In this document: positions 33,795 to 42,278 of the stretch, one piece after another
Layout of the letters: every line of letters begins with the position of its first letter
How positions within the stretch are numbered: the first letter of the stretch is position 1
NCBI RefSeq assembly: GCF_035590735.1
Contig: NZ_CP141595.1
Location: 3,505,001 to 3,569,000, forward strand
Direction of reading: 5' to 3'
Length of the DNA: 64,000 nucleotides
Origin: Rossellomorea aquimaris
GTDB lineage: Bacteria > Bacillota > Bacilli > Bacillales > Bacillaceae_B
Position numbers and translations under genes: made by a program
The notes under the pieces: model-generated
The model's input: only the letters and a program-made list of their open reading frames with translations
What the model was told of the DNA's origin: nothing
Databases searched by the model: none

Positions 33795-35201
33795 TTAAGA
33801 TTCACATGCTAATTCATAGATTGCCTGTGCGTAAATAGCCGTTGCTTTCAGGAGATCCTCTATATACATATATTCATCCTTCTGATGAGCAATATCTTCA
33901 CGACCGGGGAATAATGCCCCAAAGGCTACACCTGCCTCTAAGCTTCTGGCATAAGTCCCTCCACCGATGCTTAATAATTCTCCTCTTTCCCCGGTTTGAT
34001 CTTCATATACTTTTTTCAGCGTTTGAACGAGTTCATCATCCTTGGAAACGTGATGAGGTTTACTATCTGTGAAGTTTTCAACCGAATAGCCTTCGATGTT
34101 TTCAATGATGACTTTCCCTTTTTCCATTTCAAATGTGACTGGATAACGCATGTTCAGACCTAATCGTCCGCCTTCAGTTTCTGAATATCGAAGCTTTCCT
34201 ACGTTGATGGTTAAATCTCCCGTAATATCGTCACGGTAACTTACACCGAGTTGAATCCCTCTTGAATCTTTAAAGAAATTCTTGGTCGTGAACTCAAAGA
34301 ATTCTTTCCCCTGAGAAGAAAGGGGAAGCTGTGATAAGAATGCACCTAAGTAGAGACCTGCATTCTTCCCATTGTCAGGCTCCATCCCATGGGAGGAAAC
34401 TCCTTCGACTTCAAAAACAAGCTCTCCGTTTTCAATGTAATAGTTGCCTTTTATGTCTTGTTCCTTTGTGAAAATTTCAAAGTTTTGAACCCATTTTGTG
34501 TGGTCCTCTTCGCCCAGCAGAACCGCTTTGGCATAGTCAGGAACCATGTTGTAGCGGCGTCCGGACTCAAAAGACAGGACTTTGATGCCCGATTGAGACG
34601 CATCCGCCGATTTTATTTGGACTAGGTCATAGTCGGCAATTCCTTTTTCTGCATGGATGATCGGGAAGTCGGCATCAGGGGCAAATCCCATTGTAGGCAT
34701 TTCTTCGTTTTTAAAATAGTGCTCTACACATCTCCAATCACTTTCTTCATCTGTTCCAATGATCATCCGGACCCGCTTATTGAAAGTTGGATCAAGATCT
34801 TTTACGATTCTCATGGCATAATAGGCAGCCATTGTAGGACCCTTGTCATCGATCGCACCACGGGCATAAATCTTACCGTCTTTTATCTCACCGCCATAAG
34901 GATCGACGCTCCATCCATCCCCTTCAGGCACCACATCCACATGACAAAGAATACCGAGAAGATCATTTCCTTCCCCAAATTCTAAATGACCGGCAAGATG
35001 GTCGACATTCTTAGGGATGAAACCGTCTTTCTCCCCAAGGGTTAATAAATGGTCCAGCGCTTCTTTCACGCCTTTCCCCAGTGGTGCTTCCTCCGTCACA
35101 TTCTCTTCATCCAGCACACTTTTAATTTGCAGGAATTGCTGCAGATCCTTAAGCAAATCGTCTTTCCGCTTCTCCACTTCATTCGTCCAATTAATACTCA
35201 T
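33795..35201 (-). CDS. pepV: dipeptidase PepV (M20 family)
   Basis: A 468-residue di-zinc dipeptidase. Ligands: LCHVDVVPEGDGW (His, catalytic Asp), GAIDDKGP (bridging Asp), IGTDEESDW (catalytic Glu plus Glu), FAPDADFPI (Asp) and the final His in REDIAHQKDE. A lid-domain insertion lies between. It cleaves dipeptides with an N-terminal unblocked residue in the cytoplasm. First gene of pepV-dat-orf; the pairing of a dipeptidase with Dat suggests recycling of D-Ala-containing dipeptides (inference). AGGTGG precedes the ATG. Confidence 0.93.
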   Translation of the reverse strand: MSINWTNEVEKRKDDLLKDLQQFLQIKSVLDEENVTEEAPLGKGVKEALDHLLTLGEKDGFIPKNVDHLAGHLEFGEGNDLLGILCHVDVVPEGDGWSVDPYGGEIKDGKIYARGAIDDKGPTMAAYYAMRIVKDLDPTFNKRVRMIIGTDEESDWRCVEHYFKNEEMPTMGFAPDADFPIIHAEKGIADYDLVQIKSADASQSGIKVLSFESGRRYNMVPDYAKAVLLGEEDHTKWVQNFEIFTKEQDIKGNYYIENGELVFEVEGVSSHGMEPDNGKNAGLYLGAFLSQLPLSSQGKEFFEFTTKNFFKDSRGIQLGVSYRDDITGDLTINVGKLRYSETEGGRLGLNMRYPVTFEMEKGKVIIENIEGYSVENFTDSKPHHVSKDDELVQTLKKVYEDQTGERGELLSIGGGTYARSLEAGVAFGALFPGREDIAHQKDEYMYIEDLLKATAIYAQAIYELACES

Positions 35202-35301
35202 TCGTATCCACCTGCTTATATGTATTTACTTCTACTCTCATTTTATACTGTTTTATGGGGAAATCCAAACAGAGAGAATCCTCATGTCGAGGTCTTCATC
35301 T

Positions 35302-35947
35302 GCTCAATGAGCAAACTTCCTGAATGAAAATGGTAGTGTGAAACATGTACCGTTCCTTTTCGCTCCAGGCACAACATTCCCCGGGGAGGAAGTCGAGCCT
35401 CCTCGGGCTTTGCCCTGTGGGGTCTCGACCTTTCCTCTATATCCCGCAGGAGTTAAGTGCCTTCCGCTACAATCCACTCTGTGCTACTACATTTTCATTG
35501 CCTATAAGTATTCATAGAGAAACACTTAAAAAGTCCTATTCTAAATAGGTTGAGCGTTTGTTCTAAAAAAAAATTAACTACACGGAATTAAAGAAAATTT
35601 TTGTTAGCTCATAGATCGGTAGATAATTGAACCATTTTTCAAATGAATCAAACAATGATCCATGGTAAATAACCTTTTGTAAAGGGTGCAGTAGTCCGTT
35701 TTCTCTAAATTGTTTTTATCACTTTTAAGTTCTGTCACGAAATTCCCTTAAAGATGGTGAGGGGAACTGTGTAGAATCCTGTGGAAGTACGGACGTGCCG
35801 AGACCCCGTTCGGCTAAGCTGATGAGGCTCGGCCGAACGCTAGCTACAAGCGGTGCGGTTCCCCTCACCATCCAAGCACACACTTTTTGACAGAGCTCCT
35901 GGCAGATTTTATGATACAAAACAACAATCTTTCTTTACCAAAAGAGC
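35302..35947 (-). mobile_element. MITE-like composite repeat, copy 4 (inverted)
   Basis: The 646-bp element is in reverse orientation: module B at 35349-35487, module A at about 35731-35897, and the A-side end reads AAAAGAGC at 35940-35947. The A module shows GTGAGGGGAAC/GTTCCCCTCAC, where copy 1 has GTGTGGGGAAC/GTTCCCCACAC. The joining region matches copy 1 strongly (AACAATTTAGAGAAAACGG against AACAATCTAGAGAAAACGG). The B-side end (GCTCAATGAGCAAAC) is shortened and no flanking duplication is seen. It lies between pepV and ytzE. Between 35948 and 36218 there is only the ytzE promoter and leader. Confidence 0.72.
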
Positions 35948-36048
35948 TTAATAAGATAAAAAATACATATATTTAGCATTTTCTTCATATTCTAGGAATA
36001 CAACCATCAAGTTACTACGTAAATTGTTTGTAAATTTGGACAATGTTT

Positions 36049-36077
36049 TTGAAATTTTGTCGGATTAGGAGTACAAT
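36049..36077 (+). promoter_or_regulatory. sigma-A promoter of ytzE
   Basis: TTGAAA (36049-36054), exactly 17 bp, TACAAT (36072-36077). It gives a leader of about 135 nt that contains an 11-codon frame, ATGGCAGCACGT to TAG at 36149-36184, without a good ribosome site. Confidence 0.65.
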
Positions 36078-36218
36078 GTAATTGTCTGACATCTTATGAG
36101 TAAACTTTATATGTAGAAAAGGGGTTGTCTAAAGCGCATAGTACATATGGCAGCACGTGAGGTGCACAAACGACGCATGTAGTCTTTGCCTTTGGAAAAA
36201 TGATGAGGGAGTGGTTCT

Positions 36219-36440
36219 TTGAAACCTTCAACCAATCGTATGCTAACTAGAATCAAAGCTGTGTACATGTACATTAAACAGAAAGGTACTGTAACAACTC
36301 AAGATCTTGTAGACGAATTTGGCATTACTCCTCGCACCATACAAAGAGATCTCAACGTGTTAGCGTATAATGACTTGGTGCAAAGCCCAAGTCGGGGTCA
36401 ATGGACAACAACAGAGAAGAAAGTGAAGATGACATCTTAA
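36219..36440 (+). CDS. ytzE: YtzE, DeoR-type helix-turn-helix protein
   Basis: A 73-residue protein that is little more than a winged helix-turn-helix: MLTRIKAVYMYIKQKGTVTTQDLVDEFGITPRTIQRDLNVLAYNDLV. DeoR regulators have this domain plus a sugar-binding half that is missing here, so YtzE may act alone as a small DNA-binding protein. The start is TTG at 36219 behind GAGGGAG; an ATG seven codons later is possible, but length and N-terminal match to B. subtilis YtzE favour the TTG. Family C repeats follow its stop codon directly. Confidence 0.87.
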   Translation: MKPSTNRMLTRIKAVYMYIKQKGTVTTQDLVDEFGITPRTIQRDLNVLAYNDLVQSPSRGQWTTTEKKVKMTS

Positions 36441-36855
36441 ACGAAAAGCGGAGGCGGCTCGTTCTGGCCCGACAAGCATAAGACGAGAACGCCGGAAAGG
36501 CGCCCTTTGCCTTTTTGGCGTTCTTGACTTATGACCTCGAGGGACTAGCCGCCGGAGCTGGACACATAGAAAAGCGGAAGGGCTTTGCCCAGAGGCGACA
36601 AGCATAAGTCGAACCTGCCGAAAAGGCGGGTTTTTGCCTTTTTGGCAGGTTTGGCTTATGACCTCGAGGCTCTAAGCCCTGGAACTGGATACTTAGAAAA
36701 GCGGAGGCGGCTCGTTCTGGCCCGACAAGCATAAGACGAGAACGCCGGAAAGGCGCCCTTTGCCTTTTTGGCGTTCTTGACTTATGACCTCGAGGGACTA
36801 GCCGCCGGAGCTGGACACATAGAAAAGCGTCGACGGCCTTGCCGCCGGAACTGGG
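36441..36855 (+). repeat. array of family C structured repeats
   Basis: Units lie at 36444-36562, 36570-36689 and 36697-36815, with a rump at 36822-36855. Units 1 and 3 are identical over about 130 nt (period 253 bp); unit 2 differs in all helices yet pairs (AGGGCTT/AAGCCCT, AACCTGCC/GGCAGGTT). The array starts at the ytzE stop, so it would be the 3' part of that mRNA, ending at the terminator at 36895. No ORF with a ribosome site lies in the interval. Confidence 0.75.
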
Positions 36856-36894
36856 GCAGATCGAATAATGGACTAAAATTACTACTAAACAACG

Positions 36895-36935
36895 AAATGG
36901 GGCAGCACCTTTACCGAAGGGTGCTGCCCCATTTT
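36895..36935. terminator. terminator between ytzE array and ytzG
   Basis: AAATGGGGCAGCACC/GGTGCTGCCCCATTT with TTTT on the + side; weaker on -. Confidence 0.85.
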
Positions 36936-37655
36936 TTATTCAGGCTTGTATTCTTTTAGTAGCGTTACTTCCTCTTCGGTCAGCTCACGGTACTCACCAA
37001 GCTCCAGATCTTTATCAAGCTCAAGCGGTCCCATCGTTAAACGCTTCAAATACATGACGCGCTTCCCTACGCTTTCGAACATTCTTTTCACTTGATGAAA
37101 TTTGCCTTCTGTAATCGTCAATTCAATATCAGAGGTCAATCCTGATTTTAGAATCGTCAATTCCCCGGGCTTTGTTTCGTAACCATCATCCAACGTTACC
37201 CCTTTTTTGAAAGCTTCCACGTCCTCTTCTGTCACTTCCCCGTCAATCACGGCAAAATAGGTTTTCGGAACATGGCGCTTTGGAGAAAGGAGCTGGTGGG
37301 ATAATTGGCCGTCATTCGTAATGAGAAGGAATCCCTCTGTATCCTTATCGAGCCTTCCAACGGGAAATGGATTGAATATTTGATCTTCCAGCTGAAGTAA
37401 ATCAATGACGGTTTCATCCTGTCCATCTTCTGTGGCTGAGATGACTCCAGGCGGCTTATTCATGAGAAGGTAGATGAATTCACGATACTCAACCTGCTCA
37501 CCGTACAACATCACTGTATCCTTTTCCGTATTGATATGTACTTTTCCATCCTTAATGACCTCTCCATTGACTTGAAGACCGCCATCCTTTAATAATTTCT
37601 TTACTTCTTTCCGGCTGCCGTAACCCATATTGGCAAGCATTTTATCTATTCTCAC
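36936..37655 (-). CDS. ytzG: RsuA-type 16S rRNA pseudouridine synthase
   Basis: A 239-residue enzyme: S4 RNA-binding domain (RIDKMLANMGYGSRKEVKKLL, residues 2-22), then the RsuA/RluB catalytic domain with PVGRLDKDTEGFLL, whose Asp is catalytic, and EGKFHQVKRMFESVGKRVMYLKR. It probably makes pseudouridine 516 in 16S rRNA, as RsuA does (inference from family). I use GTG at 37655, with CGGAGCG upstream, giving the 239 residues of YtzG; the open frame runs 30 codons further. It is divergent from the following small gene. Confidence 0.88.
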   Translation of the reverse strand: MRIDKMLANMGYGSRKEVKKLLKDGGLQVNGEVIKDGKVHINTEKDTVMLYGEQVEYREFIYLLMNKPPGVISATEDGQDETVIDLLQLEDQIFNPFPVGRLDKDTEGFLLITNDGQLSHQLLSPKRHVPKTYFAVIDGEVTEEDVEAFKKGVTLDDGYETKPGELTILKSGLTSDIELTITEGKFHQVKRMFESVGKRVMYLKRLTMGPLELDKDLELGEYRELTEEEVTLLKEYKPE

Positions 37656-37815
37656 ATTAATCACGCTCCGTTTATGTTGAATTATCTTTTTTTCTATTAT
37701 ATTGAATTCATCAGCGATTTGCCCCGTCCATAGGCACCTACCCATTCATGTTTCTATTCTTAACATAGGCTACTAAAGGTAAGCAACTTTGATAAAAATA
37801 AATGAGGTGAAGCGT

Positions 37816-38043
37816 ATGTATCCATATCGACAACAAGGTTCAGGTGGATTATTGATACCTATTCCACTCCCTGGAGGCGGCGGACAGGGATATCCAGGAT
37901 TTCCTGGTCAAGGATATGGCGGTGGCATCAATGACCGGTTAGACCGACTGGAGAGACAATATGAGCGTCTGGACCGTAAAGTCGACCGCTTGGAACGAAA
38001 AGTAGAGAGACTCGAAAGACAGCTTGGGTATTATAATAATTAG
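37816..38043 (+). CDS. small Gly-rich/coiled-coil protein
   Basis: A 75-residue protein in two parts: residues 1-40 are Gly/Pro/Gln-rich (LLIPIPLPGGGGQGYPGF), and residues 42-70 are a charged helix in near-perfect heptad-like phase (RLDRLE, then RLDRKVDRLERKVERLE). It looks like a coiled-coil oligomeriser with a flexible, sticky head. Similar small proteins occur in spore layers (inference). ATG at 37816 with GAGGTGA upstream; the open frame to 37789 is only that leader. A strong terminator follows at 38134. No family name recognised. Confidence 0.7.
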   Translation: MYPYRQQGSGGLLIPIPLPGGGGQGYPGFPGQGYGGGINDRLDRLERQYERLDRKVDRLERKVERLERQLGYYNN

Positions 38044-38133
38044 CGTTTCCATTTCACATTTATTGGTGAACGGTGAATAAACCCATTAAATAAGAACGAG
38101 GCTCCCATTCCATTACGGACCTGCGCGATTCAA

Positions 38134-38172
38134 TAAAAAAAGGGATGATCGGCATTGTATCATCCCTTTTTC
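38134..38172. terminator. bidirectional terminator
   Basis: AAAAAGGGATGAT/ATCATCCCTTTTT; serves the small coiled-coil gene and murJ. Confidence 0.88.
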
Positions 38173-38174
38173 CT

Positions 38175-39794
38175 TTACCCTATGCGAAGTTTACTGCGAA
38201 TTCTCGTGATTTTATCCCCGAATAAACGATCTGCCAATTTACTTCTTAAGCTTAAGTAGAAGTATACGAGTGCTCCCACCCCGCCACAGATCGCAACGAG
38301 AAGAATCGATTGGAACCCGGACTCAGGATTGAGGAATTGAACCAGTATACCATATAACACTAATACCACTACTGCCATGACGGCATTCAGTGCTCCAATG
38401 AACATGGTTCTTCTCATAATCAGTCTGAATTGATATCTCGCGTATTTCTTGATGACAAATAAATTGATTAGAATCGCTACCGCATACCCAATCACAGTTG
38501 CGATGACTGCACCTTGAGTTTCAAACAAGCGAATCAGCGGTATGTTCAGGACAAGCTTGAGAAGCAGACCGACAAGCAAGCTGAAGATTGTAAATTTCTG
38601 TTCGTCAATTCCTTGAAGGATCGCTGCCGTAACAGCAAATAAAGCAAAGAGAATCGCAACAGGTGCATATGATCTTAAAATAGACGTTCCTAATTCATCG
38701 CTGTGATAAAACATTGTATACGTCGGCTCAGCTAAAAGCGCAATTCCCAAAGCTGCCGGAACAGTTAAAAACAATAGAATTTGAAACGTTTGATCAATGT
38801 TTCTACGCATCGTCTTCCGGTCGCCGCTTGTATAAGAAGTCGTGATCAACGGAATAAGCGTCATAGAAAAGGCGGTTGCCAATGACACTGGAATAATCAC
38901 AAGCTTATGAGTATAGAAGTTCAAGACGGCAAAGGCATGATCGGAAACTTTCGCATTTCCAATCGCAGACATCGCAGTGTTAAAGGTAATCTGATCAACC
39001 AGTTGAAATAATGGATTGGCAAGCCCTACAAAAATAAACGGAATCGAATAGGCGATGATTTCTTTGTACATCGATCGTAATGAAACCTCTTCCTGACCGC
39101 GATCTTCCTCTAATAGCTCGTCTAAATGAGGCTTTCGTTTAAACCAATACCAAATCAATGCCCCGAGACTTGCCAGCCCCCCGACAAATGCAGCAAATGT
39201 GGCAACAGAAATGGCAGTTGTCACTGATCCATCTAAGATGTTTAATACAACATAAATCCCGCCCAGTAAGAAAACAATCCGGACTATTTGTTCAATCACC
39301 TGGGAAACAGCAGTCGGCCCCATGGATTGATGGCCCTGGAAAAAGCCCCTGATCAAGCTCATAAACGGAATGATGATCAGTGCAAAACTTACTGCTCGAA
39401 TGACGGTTGTCACCTGTGCAACCGAAATGACCTGCTCATCACTCTTGATCGTCATTTCAGCGAATATAGGTGCAAATGCATACATAATGAGGAAAGAAAC
39501 AATCCCCGTCAGCGTCATCAACACCAAGCCTGACTTAAATAGCCTTCGTCCTACAGCATATTCCCCTATGGCATTGTATTTTGAAACGAATTTCGATACA
39601 GCCAGGGGCACACCTGCAGTCGCTACAGTCAGAAAGATTGTGTATGGTACATAACCATATTGATAAAGGGAAGCCCCCTCTTCATGACCTTTTAACAAAT
39701 CATCAAACGGTATAACATAAAAAAGACCCAGAAACTTCGAAATAAAGGTCCCTAACGTTAAAATAAACGTCCCTCTTATTAATTTAGATGACAT
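38175..39794 (-). CDS. ytgP: lipid II flippase MurJ (YtgP), MOP superfamily
   Basis: A 539-residue polytopic protein with about 14 hydrophobic segments. The opening RGTFILTLGTFISKFLGLFYVIPF, and the RGFFQGHQSMGPTAVSQVIEQIVR block, are typical of the polysaccharide biosynthesis/SpoVB branch. B. subtilis YtgP was shown to be its MurJ, translocating lipid II across the membrane for cell-wall synthesis, redundant with Amj. Length agrees with YtgP (544). Start ATG with GAGAGGG. SpoVB is a close relative; the ytfP and ytzG neighbours support ytgP. Confidence 0.9.
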   Translation of the reverse strand: MSSKLIRGTFILTLGTFISKFLGLFYVIPFDDLLKGHEEGASLYQYGYVPYTIFLTVATAGVPLAVSKFVSKYNAIGEYAVGRRLFKSGLVLMTLTGIVSFLIMYAFAPIFAEMTIKSDEQVISVAQVTTVIRAVSFALIIIPFMSLIRGFFQGHQSMGPTAVSQVIEQIVRIVFLLGGIYVVLNILDGSVTTAISVATFAAFVGGLASLGALIWYWFKRKPHLDELLEEDRGQEEVSLRSMYKEIIAYSIPFIFVGLANPLFQLVDQITFNTAMSAIGNAKVSDHAFAVLNFYTHKLVIIPVSLATAFSMTLIPLITTSYTSGDRKTMRRNIDQTFQILLFLTVPAALGIALLAEPTYTMFYHSDELGTSILRSYAPVAILFALFAVTAAILQGIDEQKFTIFSLLVGLLLKLVLNIPLIRLFETQGAVIATVIGYAVAILINLFVIKKYARYQFRLIMRRTMFIGALNAVMAVVVLVLYGILVQFLNPESGFQSILLVAICGGVGALVYFYLSLRSKLADRLFGDKITRIRSKLRIG

Positions 39795-39997
39795 AGTATC
39801 CCTCTCTATATATCTTGTTGCTCATTAAACAAACAAAATAAAATCCTACTTGAAAATTTACACACTATCAGTAGTTTACTACTGTACGAATCGAATGACA
39901 ATTTTTTTCGAATGTTGTATTTAAAACCCATCCCATTTAAAATAAGGAGAAACTTCTTTTGAGAAACGAAAGAGCAAAACTAAAAGTTGGTGGAAAA

Positions 39998-41260
39998 ATG
40001 GTAAAAAAATACGATGTGATTGTCATAGGTGGAGGACCGTCCGGATTGATGGCCAGTATCGCAGCCGGTGAAAACGGGGCGAACGTCCTTCTTGTGGATA
40101 AAGGAACGAAGCTTGGAAGAAAGCTTGCGATTTCCGGAGGCGGCCGCTGCAACGTGACCAATCGACTTCCCATAGAAGAAATCATTAAGCACATTCCAGG
40201 AAATGGACGATTTTTATATAGTGCCTTTTCTGAGTTCAATAATGAAGATATCATCGCTTTCTTTGAGAAGCTGGGAATACAATTAAAAGAGGAAGATCAC
40301 GGCAGGATGTTTCCCGTATCGAACCGGGCCATGGATGTTGTGGAAGCCTTATTGAAGCGCATGAAGGAGTTAAAGGTGGATACCCGGACGAGCACAAGTG
40401 TGGAGGAAGTTCTGTACGAAAATGGCGAGACGGTCGGTATCCTCTTGAAAGACGGGGAAACGATTGCCGCAAAGGCTGTCGTCATCGCGGTTGGAGGCAA
40501 GTCCGTCCCTCATACCGGATCGACCGGGGATGGATATCCTTGGGCCACAAAAGCGGGGCATACAATTACCGATTTGTTTCCGACTGAGGTTCCCCTTACA
40601 TCGGACGAGCCCTTTGTTAAAAAGAAAGAGCTTCAAGGACTTTCTTTGCGCAGCGTTGATTTAAGCGTATTAAATCCTAAAGGAAAGAAAATCATCACTC
40701 ATAAAATGGATATGATCTTTACTCATTTAGGAATTTCCGGACCGGCTGTTCTACGTTGCAGTCAATACGTGGTAAAAGCCATGAAGAAATGGAACCTGAC
40801 CCATGTTGCGATGCAAATTGATTCCATGCCTGATCAAAATGAAGAACAGCTTTTCCAGACTCTTCATAAGCAAGTGAAGGAAGATGGAAAGAAAGCAGCA
40901 AAGAATATATTCAAAGGATTGGTCCCAGAGAGGTACCTGTTATTTTTACTCGACCGTGCAGAAATCGATCACGATGAAAAAGGAGACCATATCTCCTCAG
41001 AGAAGATCCGACAGTTTACCAAGTTGTTAAAACAATTCACCTTCAATGTGAACGGAACATTATCCATTGATAAGGCGTTTGTAACGGGCGGCGGAGTCTC
41101 CATTAAAGAAATCGAACCGAAAACGATGGCTTCGAAAAAGATGAACGGCCTCTTCTTCTGCGGGGAAGTACTGGACATCCACGGATATACTGGTGGATAC
41201 AATATTACCTCTGCACTTGTTACCGGAAGACTGGCAGGATTTAATGCGGCAAAAGTATAA
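39998..41260 (+). CDS. ytfP: YtfP, HI0933-family FAD-dependent oxidoreductase
   Basis: A 420-residue flavoprotein: FAD-binding VIVIGGGPSGLMASIAAG (about 6-23), LGRKLAISGGGRCNVTN, VIAVGGKSVPHTGSTGDGY and C-terminal GEVLDIHGYTGGYNITSALVTGRLAG. The reaction in Bacillus is unknown; relatives reduce or dehydrogenate flavin-linked substrates. I start at ATG 39998 (MVKKYDVIVIGG), with GGTGG four bases upstream, giving YtfP length; a TTG at 39959 behind AAGGAG is a real alternative adding 13 residues. Confidence 0.9.
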   Translation: MVKKYDVIVIGGGPSGLMASIAAGENGANVLLVDKGTKLGRKLAISGGGRCNVTNRLPIEEIIKHIPGNGRFLYSAFSEFNNEDIIAFFEKLGIQLKEEDHGRMFPVSNRAMDVVEALLKRMKELKVDTRTSTSVEEVLYENGETVGILLKDGETIAAKAVVIAVGGKSVPHTGSTGDGYPWATKAGHTITDLFPTEVPLTSDEPFVKKKELQGLSLRSVDLSVLNPKGKKIITHKMDMIFTHLGISGPAVLRCSQYVVKAMKKWNLTHVAMQIDSMPDQNEEQLFQTLHKQVKEDGKKAAKNIFKGLVPERYLLFLLDRAEIDHDEKGDHISSEKIRQFTKLLKQFTFNVNGTLSIDKAFVTGGGVSIKEIEPKTMASKKMNGLFFCGEVLDIHGYTGGYNITSALVTGRLAGFNAAKV

Positions 41261-41265
41261 TTCAA

Positions 41266-41313
41266 AAAGAAAGGTTGATCCCATCTGCATCTGCAGTACG
41301 ATCAACCTTTTTA
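41266..41313. terminator. terminator ytfP/cse60
   Basis: AAAGGTTGATC/GATCAACCTTT, then TTTATTTT on +; its 3' end touches the cse60 stop. Confidence 0.75.
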
Positions 41314-41493
41314 TTTTCTGTAAACAACCATGGCCGAGAAACAATAAATTTGATCTTCCACTTCCTCCGACATTGCTGCTACATGATATTTAATATCCAC
41401 GATTTTTTTATCATCCAGTTTACTGAGAAACTGATTCATATCTTTCTCTAAATCTTTCTCATGCTCATAATCGAAGACTTTCACTTGAATCAT
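41311..41493 (-). CDS. cse60: sporulation protein Cse60
   Basis: A 60-residue protein, MIQVKVFDYEHEKDLE to IYCFSAMVVYR, matching the small sigma-E-dependent Cse60 of B. subtilis in length and pattern. It is made in the mother cell during sporulation; the molecular role is unknown. The start at 41493 has GGGGAGGGAG upstream; 19 earlier codons of the open frame are unsupported. It supports a spore-forming host. Confidence 0.85.
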   Translation of the reverse strand: MIQVKVFDYEHEKDLEKDMNQFLSKLDDKKIVDIKYHVAAMSEEVEDQIYCFSAMVVYRK

Positions 41494-41611
41494 AGGGCTC
41501 CCTCCCCATTGTTGATTGATATTAGTATCGTCAGAATTTTTAGTTTCCAAACAATTGGTGGGGAATTTTTTATTTTGGATTGAATGTTTCGATGAGTTTG
41601 GTATTTTTTTG

Positions 41612-41663
41612 ATTTCGCTGATAAAATGAAAATTTCGCTGATATATCTCGAATTCCGCTGATA
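41612..41663. repeat. 20-bp phased short-core repeats
   Basis: ATTTCGCTGATA occurs at 41612 and 41632 and ATTCCGCTGATA at 41652, exact 20-bp steps. It lies in the cse60-ytwF gap, 5' of cse60. No known element. Confidence 0.6.
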
Positions 41664-41723
41664 AACCGCCTTACATCCACACAGAGCTCTGTAGGGAAGC
41701 CACTTTCACCTATATAAATGAAA

Positions 41724-41756
41724 AAAGCACACCCTTTTCAAAAAAAGGATGTGCTT
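41724..41756 (-). terminator. ytwF terminator
   Basis: AAGCACA(T)CCTTTT/AAAAGG(G)TGTGCTT followed by TTTT on the - strand. Confidence 0.8.
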
Positions 41757-41773
41757 CTTCCCAGAAAAACCAA

Positions 41774-42088
41774 TTATTTCTTCTCGGCTGTCTCCCCAGC
41801 CCAGTTCATCATGCCGCCTTCCATGTTCACCACTTTATAGCCTTGTTCCTGCATGTAGTGAGCGACATTTCCGCTGCGGTTTCCTGAGCGGCAAATAAAG
41901 ATGTACTCTTTGTCTTTATCAAATTGATCAAGTGATTCAGGAATTTCACCCATTTTGATATGCTTCGCTCCTGGAATCACTCCCTCTGCCACCTCTTCAT
42001 CTTCACGAACATCCACCAATAGAAGATCTTCACCGTTTTTCAACTTTTGCTCCAACTCATCAGTCGTAATCGTTTTAATCGTATCCAT
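41774..42088 (-). CDS. ytwF: YtwF, single-domain rhodanese
   Basis: A 104-residue sulfurtransferase domain: VDVREDEEVAEGVIPGAKHIKMGEI, active-site loop FICRSGNRSGNVAHYM with the persulfide-forming Cys, and NMEGGMMNWAG at the end. It can carry sulfane sulfur; the acceptor is unknown. ATG at 42088 follows AAAGGAAG; nine earlier codons are discounted. It lies just 3' of leuS and is separated from it by an inverted repeat. Confidence 0.87.
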   Translation of the reverse strand: MDTIKTITTDELEQKLKNGEDLLLVDVREDEEVAEGVIPGAKHIKMGEIPESLDQFDKDKEYIFICRSGNRSGNVAHYMQEQGYKVVNMEGGMMNWAGETAEKK

Positions 42089-42169
42089 TCTTCTCAACTT
42101 CCTTTCAACATTCATTCACCACAATTATACCAAAGCCCGTCTCCCAAACAAAAATATCAGATCGAAAAA

Positions 42170-42251
42170 GAGGGACGGACCTTGGTGAAATACAGAATCC
42201 CCAATTGATAGCATTTCCTAACAATCAGATTCATTTCAAGGTCCGTCCCTC
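42170..42251. repeat. GGTCCGTCCCT inverted repeat with long loop
   Basis: GAGGGACGGACCTTG and its perfect complement are 52 bp apart, between leuS and ytwF. The same 11-bp core makes tight hairpins at 53793, 57630 and 63854. The long loop and missing T-run argue against a terminator here. Confidence 0.65.
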
Positions 42252-42278
42252 ATAAATACTCACAAAATACTCACAATA

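Noticed and set aside
36149..36184. Leader peptide before ytzE as a definite gene
   Set aside because: There is no ribosome binding site; it is kept only as a low-interest observation.
36441..36855. CRISPR array
   Set aside because: The units are about 120 bp, self-complementary, covarying and without uniform short spacers; no cas genes are near.
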